A stretch of 64,000 nucleotides of DNA, taken from IMG/VR virus record IMGVR_UViG_3300042878_001826, positions 62,001 through 126,000 of that record; one strand, written 5' to 3'. Shown here piece by piece: positions 47,600-56,096 of the stretch. Positions within the stretch are counted from its first letter, which is position 1; every line of letters starts with the position of its first letter. The position numbers were made by a program, and so were the translations under genes. Origin of the DNA: a virus. A model generated the notes under the pieces. That model had not been told where the DNA came from, searched no databases, and saw only the letters and a program-made list of their open reading frames with translations.

Positions 47600-48204
47600 A
47601 ATACGAAAAACAAAACATATTCTTCATAAGTGATTTACACCTCTTTCATAAGAACGTGATAAAATTCGACAACAGACCATTTGTGGATGTTGAAGAAATG
47701 CACGTTGAAATGATTAAAAGGTGGAACAACGTTGTTGGGGAAAACGACATCGTCTACAACTTAGGAGACCTTTCTTTTGGAAGAAGTGATGGGACCAAAT
47801 GGTTTGTACACTCTCTGAAAGGAAAGATTATACATATTATGGGAAACCATGATAAGATGAAAGACATCATTGCAGTTGATAGAATGGATGGAGTCCACGA
47901 ATACGGAACTGAAATCTGGGTAAAAGATGAAGACAACGAAGGATTGAGAGGTTGCAACGGATACCAGCAAATCATAATGAGTCATTATCCAATCTTTTCT
48001 TGGAACAGAAGCCACTATGGATCTTGGCATCTTCACGGACACACTCACGGATCTTTAATGGCTACTCAACAAGAGTACTACAAAAGAAAAGTAATGGATG
48101 TTGGATGTCCTTGTATAGACTACACACCAATCTCATACGAGCAGGTGAAAGCAGAAATGAAGAAAAAGAAAGTAGGAGTAGTTGATCATCACGGAGAAAA
48201 ATAA
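47596..48204 (+). CDS. Calcineurin-like metallophosphoesterase
   Basis: 202 aa. 'FISDLHLFHKN' (Asp13, His15), 'NLGDLSFGR', 'MGNHDKMKDI' (83-86), 'MSHYPIFSW' and 'LHGHTHGSL' (147-151) complete the dimetal phosphodiesterase motif set. It hydrolyses phosphomonoesters or phosphodiesters. First gene of the long coupled plus-strand run; start ATG overlaps the previous stop. A role in nucleic-acid end processing is inferred from neighbours. Confidence 0.88.
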   Translation: MKYEKQNIFFISDLHLFHKNVIKFDNRPFVDVEEMHVEMIKRWNNVVGENDIVYNLGDLSFGRSDGTKWFVHSLKGKIIHIMGNHDKMKDIIAVDRMDGVHEYGTEIWVKDEDNEGLRGCNGYQQIIMSHYPIFSWNRSHYGSWHLHGHTHGSLMATQQEYYKRKVMDVGCPCIDYTPISYEQVKAEMKKKKVGVVDHHGEK

Positions 48205-48208
48205 AGAT

Positions 48209-48541
48209 ATGACAGAAAGATGGGATTGTATGGCAGTTGTTTGTATCGAACCAATCGAAGGACTTCGTGTTGGCTCTACATATAAAGTAAAAGGACAAGG
48301 TAATCTAGAATACAACGCAGCGACTGATAAGAAAGGTTGGGGATTGTGTTTAGAAGATGATTGGGTTGGTTGCTTTGATGAAAACAACAATCCTATTAAA
48401 GATTCATGGAAACGAAAATATGAGGATAGAACCAGATGGGTCTATATGACATTGGATGAATTAGAAAGACACTTCATAACAGACGATGAAAACTATGAGA
48501 TATACAGAAGAGACGAAAGATTAAAATCATTAGGAATATGA
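48209..48541 (+). CDS. Hypothetical protein with C-terminal RRDERLKSLGI tag
   Basis: 110 aa. 'CMAVVCIEPIEGLRVGSTYK' and 'KKGWGLCLEDDWVGCFDENN' suggest a small beta-barrel (SH3-like). The end 'RRDERLKSLGI' is the shared C-terminal tag. Start at 48209 is chosen by the AAAGATATG leader. Stop and next start overlap (ATATGA). Confidence 0.65.
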   Translation: MTERWDCMAVVCIEPIEGLRVGSTYKVKGQGNLEYNAATDKKGWGLCLEDDWVGCFDENNNPIKDSWKRKYEDRTRWVYMTLDELERHFITDDENYEIYRRDERLKSLGI

Positions 48542-48915
48542 AATATAAAGACAACAACTTTTCGAAGTTCCAGGATCGTCAGAGAGATGGTGAGGTTGGA
48601 TATTACTCTTCTTCAAAGTCTGATAGACAGGTAAGAAGAGAGCAAGAACATCGTCTTTCTCTTTTCTATTCAAAGTATCTTTCTAAAAAAGTAGAAAAGG
48701 ATTGGTGGTTGTGTCTAAGTTTCGACGACAAGCAGAGATTAGAGACATCATACTATAATCAAGAGCAGATGATGGAAGAGAAAGATCGAATGAGTATGTG
48801 GTCTAACTTTGAGTTCTTCGATACTTGGAAAGAATGGTTTGAACATATCGCTGATGAATACAAACCAGACAGGATAAAATATAGAGAAAGTAAGTTGAAA
48901 AAACTGGGTATATGA
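48538..48915 (+). CDS. Hypothetical protein with C-terminal YRESKLKKLGI tag
   Basis: 125 aa, Lys/Glu-rich helical protein ('RRQVRREQEHRLSLFYSKYL'-type helix, then 'WSNFEFFDTWKEWFEHIADE'). Ends in the C-terminal tag. Overlaps neighbours by 4 bases on both sides. No family recognised. Confidence 0.65.
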   Translation: MKYKDNNFSKFQDRQRDGEVGYYSSSKSDRQVRREQEHRLSLFYSKYLSKKVEKDWWLCLSFDDKQRLETSYYNQEQMMEEKDRMSMWSNFEFFDTWKEWFEHIADEYKPDRIKYRESKLKKLGI

Positions 48916-49190
48916 ATTTTTTTTTGATTAAAGATGGTGGAAAGTATTATCTTTGCTTAAAAGACGAACTTATAAAATGTGTGATGAAAGGAAGACTGAC
49001 ACCTCCGACTTTCTTCCGTCTTGAAAAGAGAATGTTCTCAACTCGTTTGGAATTTGACAAAACACACTCTATTATAAAAAAGGAACTATCTGAACTTGTT
49101 TGGACTCTGAAAGAAGGCGAAGACTATTCTTATGACGAAGTAATACTACCATTACTTAGAGAAGCTAAGTTAAAAAATATAGGACTATGA
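48912..49190 (+). CDS. Hypothetical protein with C-terminal LREAKLKNIGL tag
   Basis: 92 aa. 'MNFFLIKDGGKYYLCLKDEL' is a beta hairpin; 'KRMFSTRLEFDKTHSIIKKE' helical; ends in the tag. Coupled to its neighbours by ATGA overlaps. Confidence 0.65.
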   Translation: MNFFLIKDGGKYYLCLKDELIKCVMKGRLTPPTFFRLEKRMFSTRLEFDKTHSIIKKELSELVWTLKEGEDYSYDEVILPLLREAKLKNIGL

Positions 49191-49627
49191 ACGCAGATGA
49201 AATAAAATCATTGCTTGAAGAAGTGTTCTTCGAAGAGGAATACAAGATTTGTGATTTAGACTATGTAAAGTATGAACATAAACTGAAAAGAATATTTGTA
49301 AAATGTTATTCAGAGAAGTTGAATAATCATATGTCTATGTTAGTGATAGACAACTACATCATAGGAACTACGATAGTAGAAGATGTGTGGCAGATTACAT
49401 GGACGCTTCCAAAGCAGAACTATTATATGAACATACCTGGAACAAGCACGAAGAGAAACCCAAGAGATGTTGGTGATCCAAAGTCATTTCTGATGCTGTC
49501 GAAGGAGAAGTTGAAAGACGTAATCTTGATAAACGAAATGAATCGAAGATTGATGGAGGATATGGGTAGAATGAAGGATGAACCAACGACCATTGTAAGA
49601 GACTTTAAACTAAAAAAAATATTATGA
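49187..49627 (+). CDS. Hypothetical protein with C-terminal VRDFKLKKIL tag
   Basis: 146 aa. 'MLVIDNYIIGTTIVEDVWQI' is hydrophobic strand-rich; the second half is helical ('KEKLKDVILINEMNRRLMED'). Ends in the C-terminal tag, without the trailing G. No family recognised. Confidence 0.65.
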   Translation: MNADEIKSLLEEVFFEEEYKICDLDYVKYEHKLKRIFVKCYSEKLNNHMSMLVIDNYIIGTTIVEDVWQITWTLPKQNYYMNIPGTSTKRNPRDVGDPKSFLMLSKEKLKDVILINEMNRRLMEDMGRMKDEPTTIVRDFKLKKIL

Positions 49628-50049
49628 GAGAAGAAATAGAAACGGAAAAATCACTGGCTCAGCTGAAAAGATTCATCGTAAGAGAAATGAAAAACCAAAG
49701 TGCGGATTGGGTAAAAACAAAGATTCAACCTAGCTATGGACCTGACCAAAAAGGATTCAAATCAGAGTATCTAAAAATTCTTAAAGAGATTAAAAGGAAT
49801 AATGATGCTGATGATAATAGACCATACTATATACATCTTTGTGATGGTAGAGACGAATGTAAATACGAACTAAAGGATATTGGTCTGTCTAAAATAAGAT
49901 TCTATTTTCTACTTCAATATGTAAAGAGATTCTGTAAGAGACGAGACGAGCTACAGAAAAAAGAAAGACTTGCTGTTCATTGGGAAAGTTTCTTAAAAAG
50001 AAACAAAGTGTTGGATAGAGATAGAAAGATTGATGAAATTTTAAAATAA
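49624..50049 (+). CDS. Hypothetical protein with C-terminal DRDRKIDEILK tag
   Basis: 141 aa, charged helical ('VREMKNQSADWVKTKIQPSY', 'YFLLQYVKRFCKRRDELQKK'). Ends in a variant of the C-terminal tag. ATGA overlap with the previous gene; five bases to the next. Confidence 0.65.
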   Translation: MREEIETEKSLAQLKRFIVREMKNQSADWVKTKIQPSYGPDQKGFKSEYLKILKEIKRNNDADDNRPYYIHLCDGRDECKYELKDIGLSKIRFYFLLQYVKRFCKRRDELQKKERLAVHWESFLKRNKVLDRDRKIDEILK

Positions 50050-50054
50050 TAAAG

Positions 50055-50933
50055 ATGAAAGATATAAAGAGTTTTTGTAAGATGTTTGATTTGAACATAG
50101 CAAGTTTTGACGACTTCGAATACTACAAGAATCAATTCTCACGTATTGATAGATGGAAGAACCTTGACGAGCTTATTACACTATATGAAAAGGCAGAGTC
50201 AGAGATTGGAGACATGTTTGAATATCGTATGTCTAAGATTGACGAAATTGTTGCATTTGTTAAAGGAACTCGTGCATACAACGATATGGCAGACGAAAAT
50301 CTTATTCCAGATTATCCGACTAACAAGAGCTTCGAATATTCTGAGGGAGTGAACTATCTTTCTATTGACTTAAAGATGGCGAACTGGCAAGCAATGAAGA
50401 AATACGATCCATCTTTTATAAATGAATTAGGTGAAACCTATTCTGAGTTCTTGAATAAGTTTGGAGTACCAGAGGTATTCCATAAATCAAAACATTTCAG
50501 ACAGTATATCTTTGGAAATCTAAATCCAAAGAAACAGATAAAGGCACAAAGAGTGATGATTGAAGACATCAAAAACGCTATGTCAAAATATGGTCTTAAA
50601 ATAGAGTGTATTAAACACGACGAGATTATCTACTCTTTTGAAAAGATAGAAGATGTTAGAGAGATTATCGAAGGATTGGATGGTGAAGATTTTACTATAA
50701 CACCATTTACTATTAAAAAAGTTGAAAACTTCAGAATAAATCAGTATCTTTGTAAAGATAGTGGTGAAATACTACATAGCGAGCCAGTTGGATGTAATGG
50801 TCATAAGTTTTTTATGTATTTGAAAAAATATATCTTCAACGAGCCATATGACATCAGAGACTTGTATTTCCGAATGGATGGCGAGCTTGCAATCTGGAGC
50901 ACAGACAACTTAAAATTAGAATTGAATGACTGA
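50055..50933 (+). CDS. Protein with PolA-like palm motifs (uncertain)
   Basis: 292 aa. 'NYLSIDLKMANWQAMKKYDP' resembles polymerase motif A (D-x-x-x-x-N), 'KHFRQYIFGNLNPKKQIKAQ' a motif B-like R-x3-x-x-F-G helix, and 'IECIKHDEIIYSF' the H-D-E motif C of family A polymerases and T7-like RNA polymerases. The thumb and fingers seen in a full enzyme are not obvious, and the protein is less than half the length of a PolA. It might be a palm-fold remnant, or coincidence. The next gene overlaps by 8 bases. Confidence 0.5.
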   Translation: MKDIKSFCKMFDLNIASFDDFEYYKNQFSRIDRWKNLDELITLYEKAESEIGDMFEYRMSKIDEIVAFVKGTRAYNDMADENLIPDYPTNKSFEYSEGVNYLSIDLKMANWQAMKKYDPSFINELGETYSEFLNKFGVPEVFHKSKHFRQYIFGNLNPKKQIKAQRVMIEDIKNAMSKYGLKIECIKHDEIIYSFEKIEDVREIIEGLDGEDFTITPFTIKKVENFRINQYLCKDSGEILHSEPVGCNGHKFFMYLKKYIFNEPYDIRDLYFRMDGELAIWSTDNLKLELND

Positions 50934-51186
50934 CATTTACTTTTATGATACCAACAAAAAACTTATACTGAAAGATGTTATAGATGATAAGGTTGTTGGT
51001 TTTGATACTGTGTTTGCAAAAACGAGAGCAACAGAGTATCTCAGAAAGATTGGTATACCAGCGAGTGTGAAGTCGTTTGAAAAAGCGACTATACTAAATA
51101 AGTTCAATGGTACTTTCTGTATAAAAGTTTATTTGAATGATACCGCAACAATAAGAGAAATTATATTAAAAAACATATTAGACTAA
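50926..51186 (+). CDS. Small hypothetical protein, tag-like end (TIREIILKNILD)
   Basis: 86 aa. 'MTDIYFYDTNKKLILKDVID' is a beta-rich start; its C-terminus resembles the shared tag loosely (I-R-E-I-I-L-K-N-I-L). Coupled to neighbours by overlaps. No family recognised. Confidence 0.6.
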   Translation: MTDIYFYDTNKKLILKDVIDDKVVGFDTVFAKTRATEYLRKIGIPASVKSFEKATILNKFNGTFCIKVYLNDTATIREIILKNILD

Positions 51187-51800
51187 TGGATATTTTCAAC
51201 ACAAAAATAGATCTTACTAAAATAACTTGTCATTCCGGTGGTGCCACCGGTGCTGATACAGTTTGGGATGAAATTGGTGAAGAGTTTGGTGTTAAGACTA
51301 AGGCTTATTCATATAGAACAAAGTCTCACGTATCTCCAAATAAAGTAGAGATTTCGGATGCAGATTATGAAGAAGGTGTTATTCAAATAACCAAAGCAAA
51401 CAAAACTTTGGGTAGATTTGGTATTCATAAGTATATGAGTTTGTTGGCCAGAAACTGGGCACAAGTTAAATATTCAAAGCAAGTTTTTGCTATCGGTACT
51501 ATAATCAAAGCAGGTGAGAAATCTGTTAAAGGATATAAGAACAACTCTAAGAATGATGTAGTTGATGGTGGTACTGGATATGCTGTAATGATGGCGATAA
51601 ACCAAGAAAACGATGTTTTTGTTTTTGATCAGATTAAAGATAAATGGTTTAGATGGTCTTACAATTCTCTTAGGTTTGTAGAATTAAAAGAAGTACCTTT
51701 GATAACAGAACAGGATTTTGCTGGTATAGGAACCAGAGAGATTCAACCAAATGGAATAAAAGCAATCAGAGATGTTTATGAAAAAACATTTCTTAAATAA
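51186..51800 (+). CDS. SLOG-superfamily (YpsA/DprA-like) nucleotide-binding protein
   Basis: 204 aa. 'ITCHSGGATGADTVWDEIGE' is the SLOG signature (x-S-G-G-A-x-G-A-D-x-x-W); 'VVDGGTGYAVMMAINQ' is a second glycine-rich turn. SLOG proteins bind nucleotides and are used in nucleotide signalling and phage-host conflict. A function within the RNA-end-processing run is inference. Stop of the previous gene overlaps the start. Confidence 0.7.
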   Translation: MDIFNTKIDLTKITCHSGGATGADTVWDEIGEEFGVKTKAYSYRTKSHVSPNKVEISDADYEEGVIQITKANKTLGRFGIHKYMSLLARNWAQVKYSKQVFAIGTIIKAGEKSVKGYKNNSKNDVVDGGTGYAVMMAINQENDVFVFDQIKDKWFRWSYNSLRFVELKEVPLITEQDFAGIGTREIQPNGIKAIRDVYEKTFLK

Positions 51801-51808
51801 AAATAAAA

Positions 51809-53125
51809 ATGGTAAAGATAGTAGAAATTGTAACGATAACTAATTTGATTCCAGTCTTCAAAGAAGGAGCTGAGGCAAATGCTATTCAAGTAGCTAAGTT
51901 TAGTTTTGATAATGGTGGTGAATGTGGTTTTAATGTGATTGCACAGAAAGGCTTATATGAGATAGGTTCAAAGGCAATCTATATCCAACCAGACTATTGT
52001 CTTTCTGAAAACGACTTATTTATGAGTTTCATTGCACCTGGTGGAGATCCAAAGAGATCTAGATTAGGTAAGCAAAATCGTATTCGTGCGATTAAGTTTA
52101 ACTTTTCTTTCGAAGGTTCTAACGACCCTATTTATTCAAATGGTGTCTTACTACCTTTAGAAGAAGTAGAAGCTTTCTTGTTTGAAGGTGATGAAAACTA
52201 TTGCTTCTATAGTGATATGCCTTCTCCTGAAGCATATAGAGAATTAGACTTAGCAGAAGAGTTGGGTGTCACTAAGTATGAAGAACCAGAAACTGCAGGC
52301 TCTGGTTTAATCGCTGGTGAGTTCCCTTCTTTTATGTATAAGACTGATGAACAAAACATCAACAACATTGTAGACCACGTCAAAAAGATAATAACAGAAG
52401 GTCAGGAAATGGGAATCACTATCAAACGTGATGGTAGTTCTCACACGACTTACTTCAAATTAGAAGGTGAAGACTACAAATCTGGTGTTTGTTCCAGAGC
52501 TCAAGAAAAGAAAATGGATCAAACCTTTGTTACTGAATACTTAGATGAAGATAAAAATCTTTATCATAGATACTTTGATAAAGACACTATGACTAAAGGA
52601 TGGTTTTGTGATAATTTATCTCAGTTCAGAGAAGATGATGAAATGGATGGTTTTGAAGCAATCACTAAAGAAGTAAAAGACTCTTGGATTGAATTGGCTA
52701 CAAACTCTGGACTATTGGAAAATGGTTTAGCTTATTGTAAAGAGCATGGATTGCAGCTTGCTTTCCGTGGAGAGATTATCGGACAAGGATTGAAAGGTTC
52801 TGGAAACAAAGTGAATCCGGATTCAAATGAAAAACAGAAACTTGTTCTTTTCGGGATTGATGATTTGTCTGAAGGATTCTCTAAAAGAATCAACTATTCA
52901 TCTCCTCACAATTTGAGAGATGTTTCTAAGATTCTTGGGATTGAATACACTCCGGTGTTTATCGCTAAGTTTGCGACCTATGAAGCTCTTTGTGAATACT
53001 GTGATGGTATCTTTGCTAAAGAGAAATCAGAGGGTAGAATCATTGAGGGTGTTGTTGTAAGAACTCTGTACACAAATGACTTGAGTTGTAAGTACATGAA
53101 TCCTGAATATGATGCTAAGAAATGA
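51809..53125 (+). CDS. ATP-dependent RNA ligase (Rnl-like)
   Basis: 438 aa. Motif I 'ITIKRDGSSHTTYF' (Lys206, nucleotidyl acceptor), motif III/IIIa 'QLAFRGEIIGQGLKGSGNK', 'KLVLFGIDDL', motif IV 'IIEGVVVRTLY', and the distal 'CKYMNPEYDAKK' (motif V Lys). About 200 residues before motif I form an OB-like domain as in DraRnl (Rnl5-type). It seals RNA ends with 3'-OH/5'-PO4. It could repair tRNA cut by host anticodon nucleases; partner kinase at 21116. Confidence 0.88.
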   Translation: MVKIVEIVTITNLIPVFKEGAEANAIQVAKFSFDNGGECGFNVIAQKGLYEIGSKAIYIQPDYCLSENDLFMSFIAPGGDPKRSRLGKQNRIRAIKFNFSFEGSNDPIYSNGVLLPLEEVEAFLFEGDENYCFYSDMPSPEAYRELDLAEELGVTKYEEPETAGSGLIAGEFPSFMYKTDEQNINNIVDHVKKIITEGQEMGITIKRDGSSHTTYFKLEGEDYKSGVCSRAQEKKMDQTFVTEYLDEDKNLYHRYFDKDTMTKGWFCDNLSQFREDDEMDGFEAITKEVKDSWIELATNSGLLENGLAYCKEHGLQLAFRGEIIGQGLKGSGNKVNPDSNEKQKLVLFGIDDLSEGFSKRINYSSPHNLRDVSKILGIEYTPVFIAKFATYEALCEYCDGIFAKEKSEGRIIEGVVVRTLYTNDLSCKYMNPEYDAKK

Positions 53126-53186
53126 TTGTTTCTAAAAACTTATATATAGAGAAGGGAGAAAATCCCTTCAAAATATATGAGTCGAT

Positions 53187-53756
53187 ATGCTATCAAGAGA
53201 ACGTCTGATAAGAATGGTGAGAAGGTCTCAGACCTATATTTCCATATTTATATTTTTGTCAGTATTCTTGGTTTGTTGGAAGTTTGCCAATTTGGACATA
53301 CGTGAGATACAGCTTTCAAACTGGGGCAAGTCTGGATGGATTGGAAGAATATGGAATTCCGCGGTGTGTCTTTTCGCGGTATCGATATTTGTGAACTCTT
53401 TTCTTTATTTAAAGAACAATACTAGAATAAAGTATAAGAAAAAGTTTTATTTTTTATTTGGATTCTTATCGACTTGTCTTTTTGCAGTAGGTTTTTTCAA
53501 CATAGATTATAGACTGATACACAATGTTTCCGCAGGGCTTTATTTCTTCTTCTATCCTCTGACTATATTTATGTTTGCTTATCTGAATCGAAAATATATG
53601 CAGTATTCTGATTGGTTACAAAAGGTTATAATATCAACATCGATGGCCGTGTTTCCTATAATACTTTTGAGTATGTTTCATGGGATGGCGATTGCAGAGA
53701 TTGCACATACTTTTTTAGTAATTTTGTACAACATTAAAATAGCACGACATGAGTGA
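53187..53756 (+). CDS. Multi-span membrane protein (DUF998/Frag1-like)
   Basis: 189 aa with about six hydrophobic helices, e.g. 'YISIFIFLSVFLVCWKF', 'FLFGFLSTCLFAVGFFNID', 'VFPIILLSMFHGMAIAEIA'. Spacing and 'HNVSAGLYFFFYPLTIFMFA' resemble DUF998-type proteins. Inner-membrane location. A weak hairpin (AAGGGA...TCCCTT, 53153-53169) lies upstream of the start. Its function, lysis-related or otherwise, is unknown. Confidence 0.6.
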   Translation: MLSRERLIRMVRRSQTYISIFIFLSVFLVCWKFANLDIREIQLSNWGKSGWIGRIWNSAVCLFAVSIFVNSFLYLKNNTRIKYKKKFYFLFGFLSTCLFAVGFFNIDYRLIHNVSAGLYFFFYPLTIFMFAYLNRKYMQYSDWLQKVIISTSMAVFPIILLSMFHGMAIAEIAHTFLVILYNIKIARHE

Positions 53757-54045
53757 CTACTTCATAAAATATAAAAGCCTTGCGATTCACGCACATCAAA
53801 CATCTAAACTAATAAATAAATATTCGTATAAAGTTATTCCAATCGCAAGCGATATGGAGTATGAGTACATACGTCTTAGGTTTCCTTATGCAAACTGTAT
53901 AAGGATGGATCTGAGAGAACAACTCTTTGGTAAGAATCTTCAAAAGACACTACCAAAAAAGATAATGAAGGAAGTCTGCAATCTTGTCGAGGTTAAATCA
54001 CTGATAAGAGACGAAAGGCTTGAAAGACTTTTGAACAATGAATAA
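53749..54045 (+). CDS. Hypothetical protein with C-terminal IRDERLERLLNNE tag
   Basis: 98 aa. 'MSDYFIKYKSLAIHAHQTSK' and 'GKNLQKTLPKKIMKEVCNLV' are helical. Ends in the shared tag with three extra residues. Overlaps the membrane protein gene by 8 bases. Confidence 0.65.
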   Translation: MSDYFIKYKSLAIHAHQTSKLINKYSYKVIPIASDMEYEYIRLRFPYANCIRMDLREQLFGKNLQKTLPKKIMKEVCNLVEVKSLIRDERLERLLNNE

Positions 54046-54052
54046 TTTTTGA

Positions 54053-54060
54053 TATATTTG
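54053..54060 (+). promoter_or_regulatory. Bacteroidota-type -7 box TATATTTG
   Basis: Plus-strand TATATTTG, four bases (TTAT) before the ATG at 54065; predicted leaderless start. Confidence 0.7.
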
Positions 54061-54064
54061 TTAT

Positions 54065-54436
54065 ATGAGTGATATTGTTATAAAAATGACTCCGTTTATT
54101 TTTGAAGACGGAAATACATACTACTTTCAGATAGAAGATAGAGATAGTAGTAATGACTATCATGATCTTTATGTCTATAAAAAGGTAGTTATTAAAAGAA
54201 AGTTTCTTTGGTGGAAGTGGGAAAACATTCGTTATGATTTAATAAATGAAAGTCCTGAGTTAGTTGATACTAAATTGAATATTAGTGAAATCAAATCTGA
54301 TATAAAAAAGATAATCATAGCAAAATCTGCAAACCATCAGATAAGGGGCTGGGATGGCTTCGTCGGTAATGTACCAGAGGAACTAAAGAAGTCTATGCAA
54401 AGAGATTCTAAATTAAATGATTTATTCAACGAATGA
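54065..54436 (+). CDS. Hypothetical protein with C-terminal QRDSKLNDLFNE tag
   Basis: 123 aa. 'KMTPFIFEDGNTYYFQIEDR' (beta) and 'KRKFLWWKWENIRYDLINES' (Trp/Lys-rich) suggest a nucleic-acid- or lipid-facing surface. Ends in the C-terminal tag. New promoter directly upstream. Confidence 0.65.
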   Translation: MSDIVIKMTPFIFEDGNTYYFQIEDRDSSNDYHDLYVYKKVVIKRKFLWWKWENIRYDLINESPELVDTKLNISEIKSDIKKIIIAKSANHQIRGWDGFVGNVPEELKKSMQRDSKLNDLFNE

Positions 54437-54867
54437 AACTAGGACTAGACATACACGGTGTTATTGACTCAAACCCAAAATCTTTTGCGTTTATGAGTCA
54501 ATCTGTTATTTCCAACAATGGAGAAGTACATATCATCACCGGTGGTTCGTGGACAACAGAACTCGAAAATCAGCTTAAAGATTATGGTATTCAGTGGACT
54601 TCTCACTTTTCAGTGTACGACTATCTTGTCGACTCTGGAATAGACAGTATCGGAACTATTCAGTTTCCTGATGGAACTATTCAAGAGAAGTTTGACTACG
54701 ACCTTTGGGACACTATAAAGGCAGGATATTGTAAGTCAAATGAGATTGATTTACATATTGATGATACTGAAGTTTATTCAAAATATTTTACTACACCATT
54801 CTTATTATACAAGTCTTCAGAAGACTTTGAGAAGATTTCTCATATAGATATAAGAAAACATATGTAG
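54433..54867 (+). CDS. HAD-superfamily phosphatase-like protein
   Basis: 144 aa. 'MKLGLDIHGVIDSNPKSF' has the DxH/D motif (Asp6), 'VHIITGGSWTTELENQL' motif II (Thr/Ser), and 'IDLHIDDTEVYSKYF' the DD motif IV. Note His8 replaces the usual second Asp, which would alter or abolish phosphatase chemistry. Typical of the 5'-nucleotidase/HAD_2 small class. ATGA overlap with the previous gene. Confidence 0.7.
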   Translation: MKLGLDIHGVIDSNPKSFAFMSQSVISNNGEVHIITGGSWTTELENQLKDYGIQWTSHFSVYDYLVDSGIDSIGTIQFPDGTIQEKFDYDLWDTIKAGYCKSNEIDLHIDDTEVYSKYFTTPFLLYKSSEDFEKISHIDIRKHM

Positions 54868-54887
54868 CTTTTGTGTATATAACATAC

Positions 54888-55241
54888 ATGAATGTAAATT
54901 ATGGAATAAAAGAACCACAGGTGGAAATAGACCTGGACAATCCAATCTTTGTCTACTACATAAACGTGAACGGACTGTCACCACAAAGGGCGAATGAAGT
55001 AATCAGTCAGGTCAAAGATCAATGGAGTTATTCGAACGTCGTTACCTGGATTGTTCCTCGTCAACAAGGAGATACAAAGATAGAATGTGTCTATGATGGT
55101 AGAATAAAAGAAAGAAGTGAGGAACTTAAAGAACTTATCGAAGAGATAAACGAAAAGGTAGACTTGATGTCACAGTCTTCTAGCTTCGAAGACTTTAAAA
55201 TCATAGTAAGAGACTGGAGATTAAAAACTCTATTAAAGTAA
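54888..55241 (+). CDS. Hypothetical protein with C-terminal VRDWRLKTLLK tag
   Basis: 117 aa. Start at 54888 preferred over a GTG at 54873. 'NVNYGIKEPQVEIDLDNPIF' and 'KIECVYDGRIKERSEELKEL' show strand then helix. Ends in the shared tag. No family recognised. Confidence 0.65.
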   Translation: MNVNYGIKEPQVEIDLDNPIFVYYINVNGLSPQRANEVISQVKDQWSYSNVVTWIVPRQQGDTKIECVYDGRIKERSEELKELIEEINEKVDLMSQSSSFEDFKIIVRDWRLKTLLK

Positions 55242-55615
55242 TGTCATTAGGAAAGTACAAAAGTAAATCTGAAATATACTCAGACACCTTCACGGTAGAT
55301 TGGGAAATGATCGCGGACAATTGGTATTGTTGGGATGATTACTACCACTATGGTTGGGAGTATGATTCCTATTCATATTACGATTATGAGTACGAGTCTT
55401 GGCAATACAAAGAAAAGGTTTACCGAACGTACGTGTCTAAACGAGTAAGAGTTACCATAGAGGAAAGACTTATTGGTGAGTTCATCGACATGGATAGTAT
55501 CTATGAAATGGGAACTATCTATTATAGGGAAAGAATGCTGAACAGGCTTTTGGGTTTAGAACAGTTTGACGAAGAAAGAAAAACAACAATCGGGGATTAC
55601 TTCCCTTTAAAATAA
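55241..55615 (+). CDS. Tyr/Trp-rich hypothetical protein
   Basis: 124 aa. Unusual aromatic cluster 'WDDYYHYGWEYDSYSYYDYE' at about residues 27-50. It has 'YRERMLNRLLGLEQ', a variant of the shared tag, followed by 18 more residues. Overlaps the previous stop by one base. No family recognised. Confidence 0.6.
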   Translation: MSLGKYKSKSEIYSDTFTVDWEMIADNWYCWDDYYHYGWEYDSYSYYDYEYESWQYKEKVYRTYVSKRVRVTIEERLIGEFIDMDSIYEMGTIYYRERMLNRLLGLEQFDEERKTTIGDYFPLK

Positions 55616-55624
55616 ATAAATAAT

Positions 55625-56095
55625 ATGATTACAGAAAAATATGTGTTCTTTTGGAACGGAGTTTTCTCGCAATGGTATCCATCTAAATTCATTATAGAAG
55701 AAGTTGAGTACAACTGTTGTGAACAATATATGATGGCTCAGAAAGCTTTGCTTTTCAATGATGTAGAAAGTCATAAGATGATTATGTACTCAAAGAGTCC
55801 TGATGAGCAAAAAGGATTTGGTCGTAGAGTAAAAGGATTCGACAAAGACAAATGGGAAGCTATCTGTCGCCAGGTTGTATTCGATGCAAATATGGCGAAG
55901 TTCACACAGAATCCTAAAATGTTGGAAGAACTTATGTACACTGATGATCTTGAGATTGTGGAAGCTAGTCCTTATGACAAGATTTGGGGAATCGGATTGC
56001 ATGAGACAGACGCGAGATGTTTAGATAAGTCTCAATGGCAAGGAACGAATTGGCTTGGAGAAGCAATAATGAGTGTTAGAGAAAAACTAAGATAA
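55625..56095 (+). CDS. NADAR (YbiA-like) domain protein
   Basis: 156 aa. 'YVFFWNGVFSQWYPSKFIIE', 'YNCCEQYMMAQKALLFNDV', 'DKWEAICRQVVFDANMAKF' and 'WGIGLHETDARCLDKSQWQG' with 'TNWLGEAIMSVREKL' are the NADAR/YbiA signature, at the normal length (about 150-160). Family members act on NAD or ADP-ribose-linked substrates, and some remove ADP-ribose from nucleic-acid guanine. An anti-DarT or NAD-metabolic role is inferred. No cognate toxin in view. Confidence 0.88.
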   Translation: MITEKYVFFWNGVFSQWYPSKFIIEEVEYNCCEQYMMAQKALLFNDVESHKMIMYSKSPDEQKGFGRRVKGFDKDKWEAICRQVVFDANMAKFTQNPKMLEELMYTDDLEIVEASPYDKIWGIGLHETDARCLDKSQWQGTNWLGEAIMSVREKLR

Positions 56096-56096
56096 T

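Noticed and set aside
53177-53305. 42-residue frame starting at ATG 53177 (MSRYAIKRTSD...) overlapping the membrane protein
   Set aside because: Overlaps the DUF998-like gene in another frame. The membrane protein's frame has strong transmembrane pattern and the short frame none; kept only as an unlikely alternative start region.
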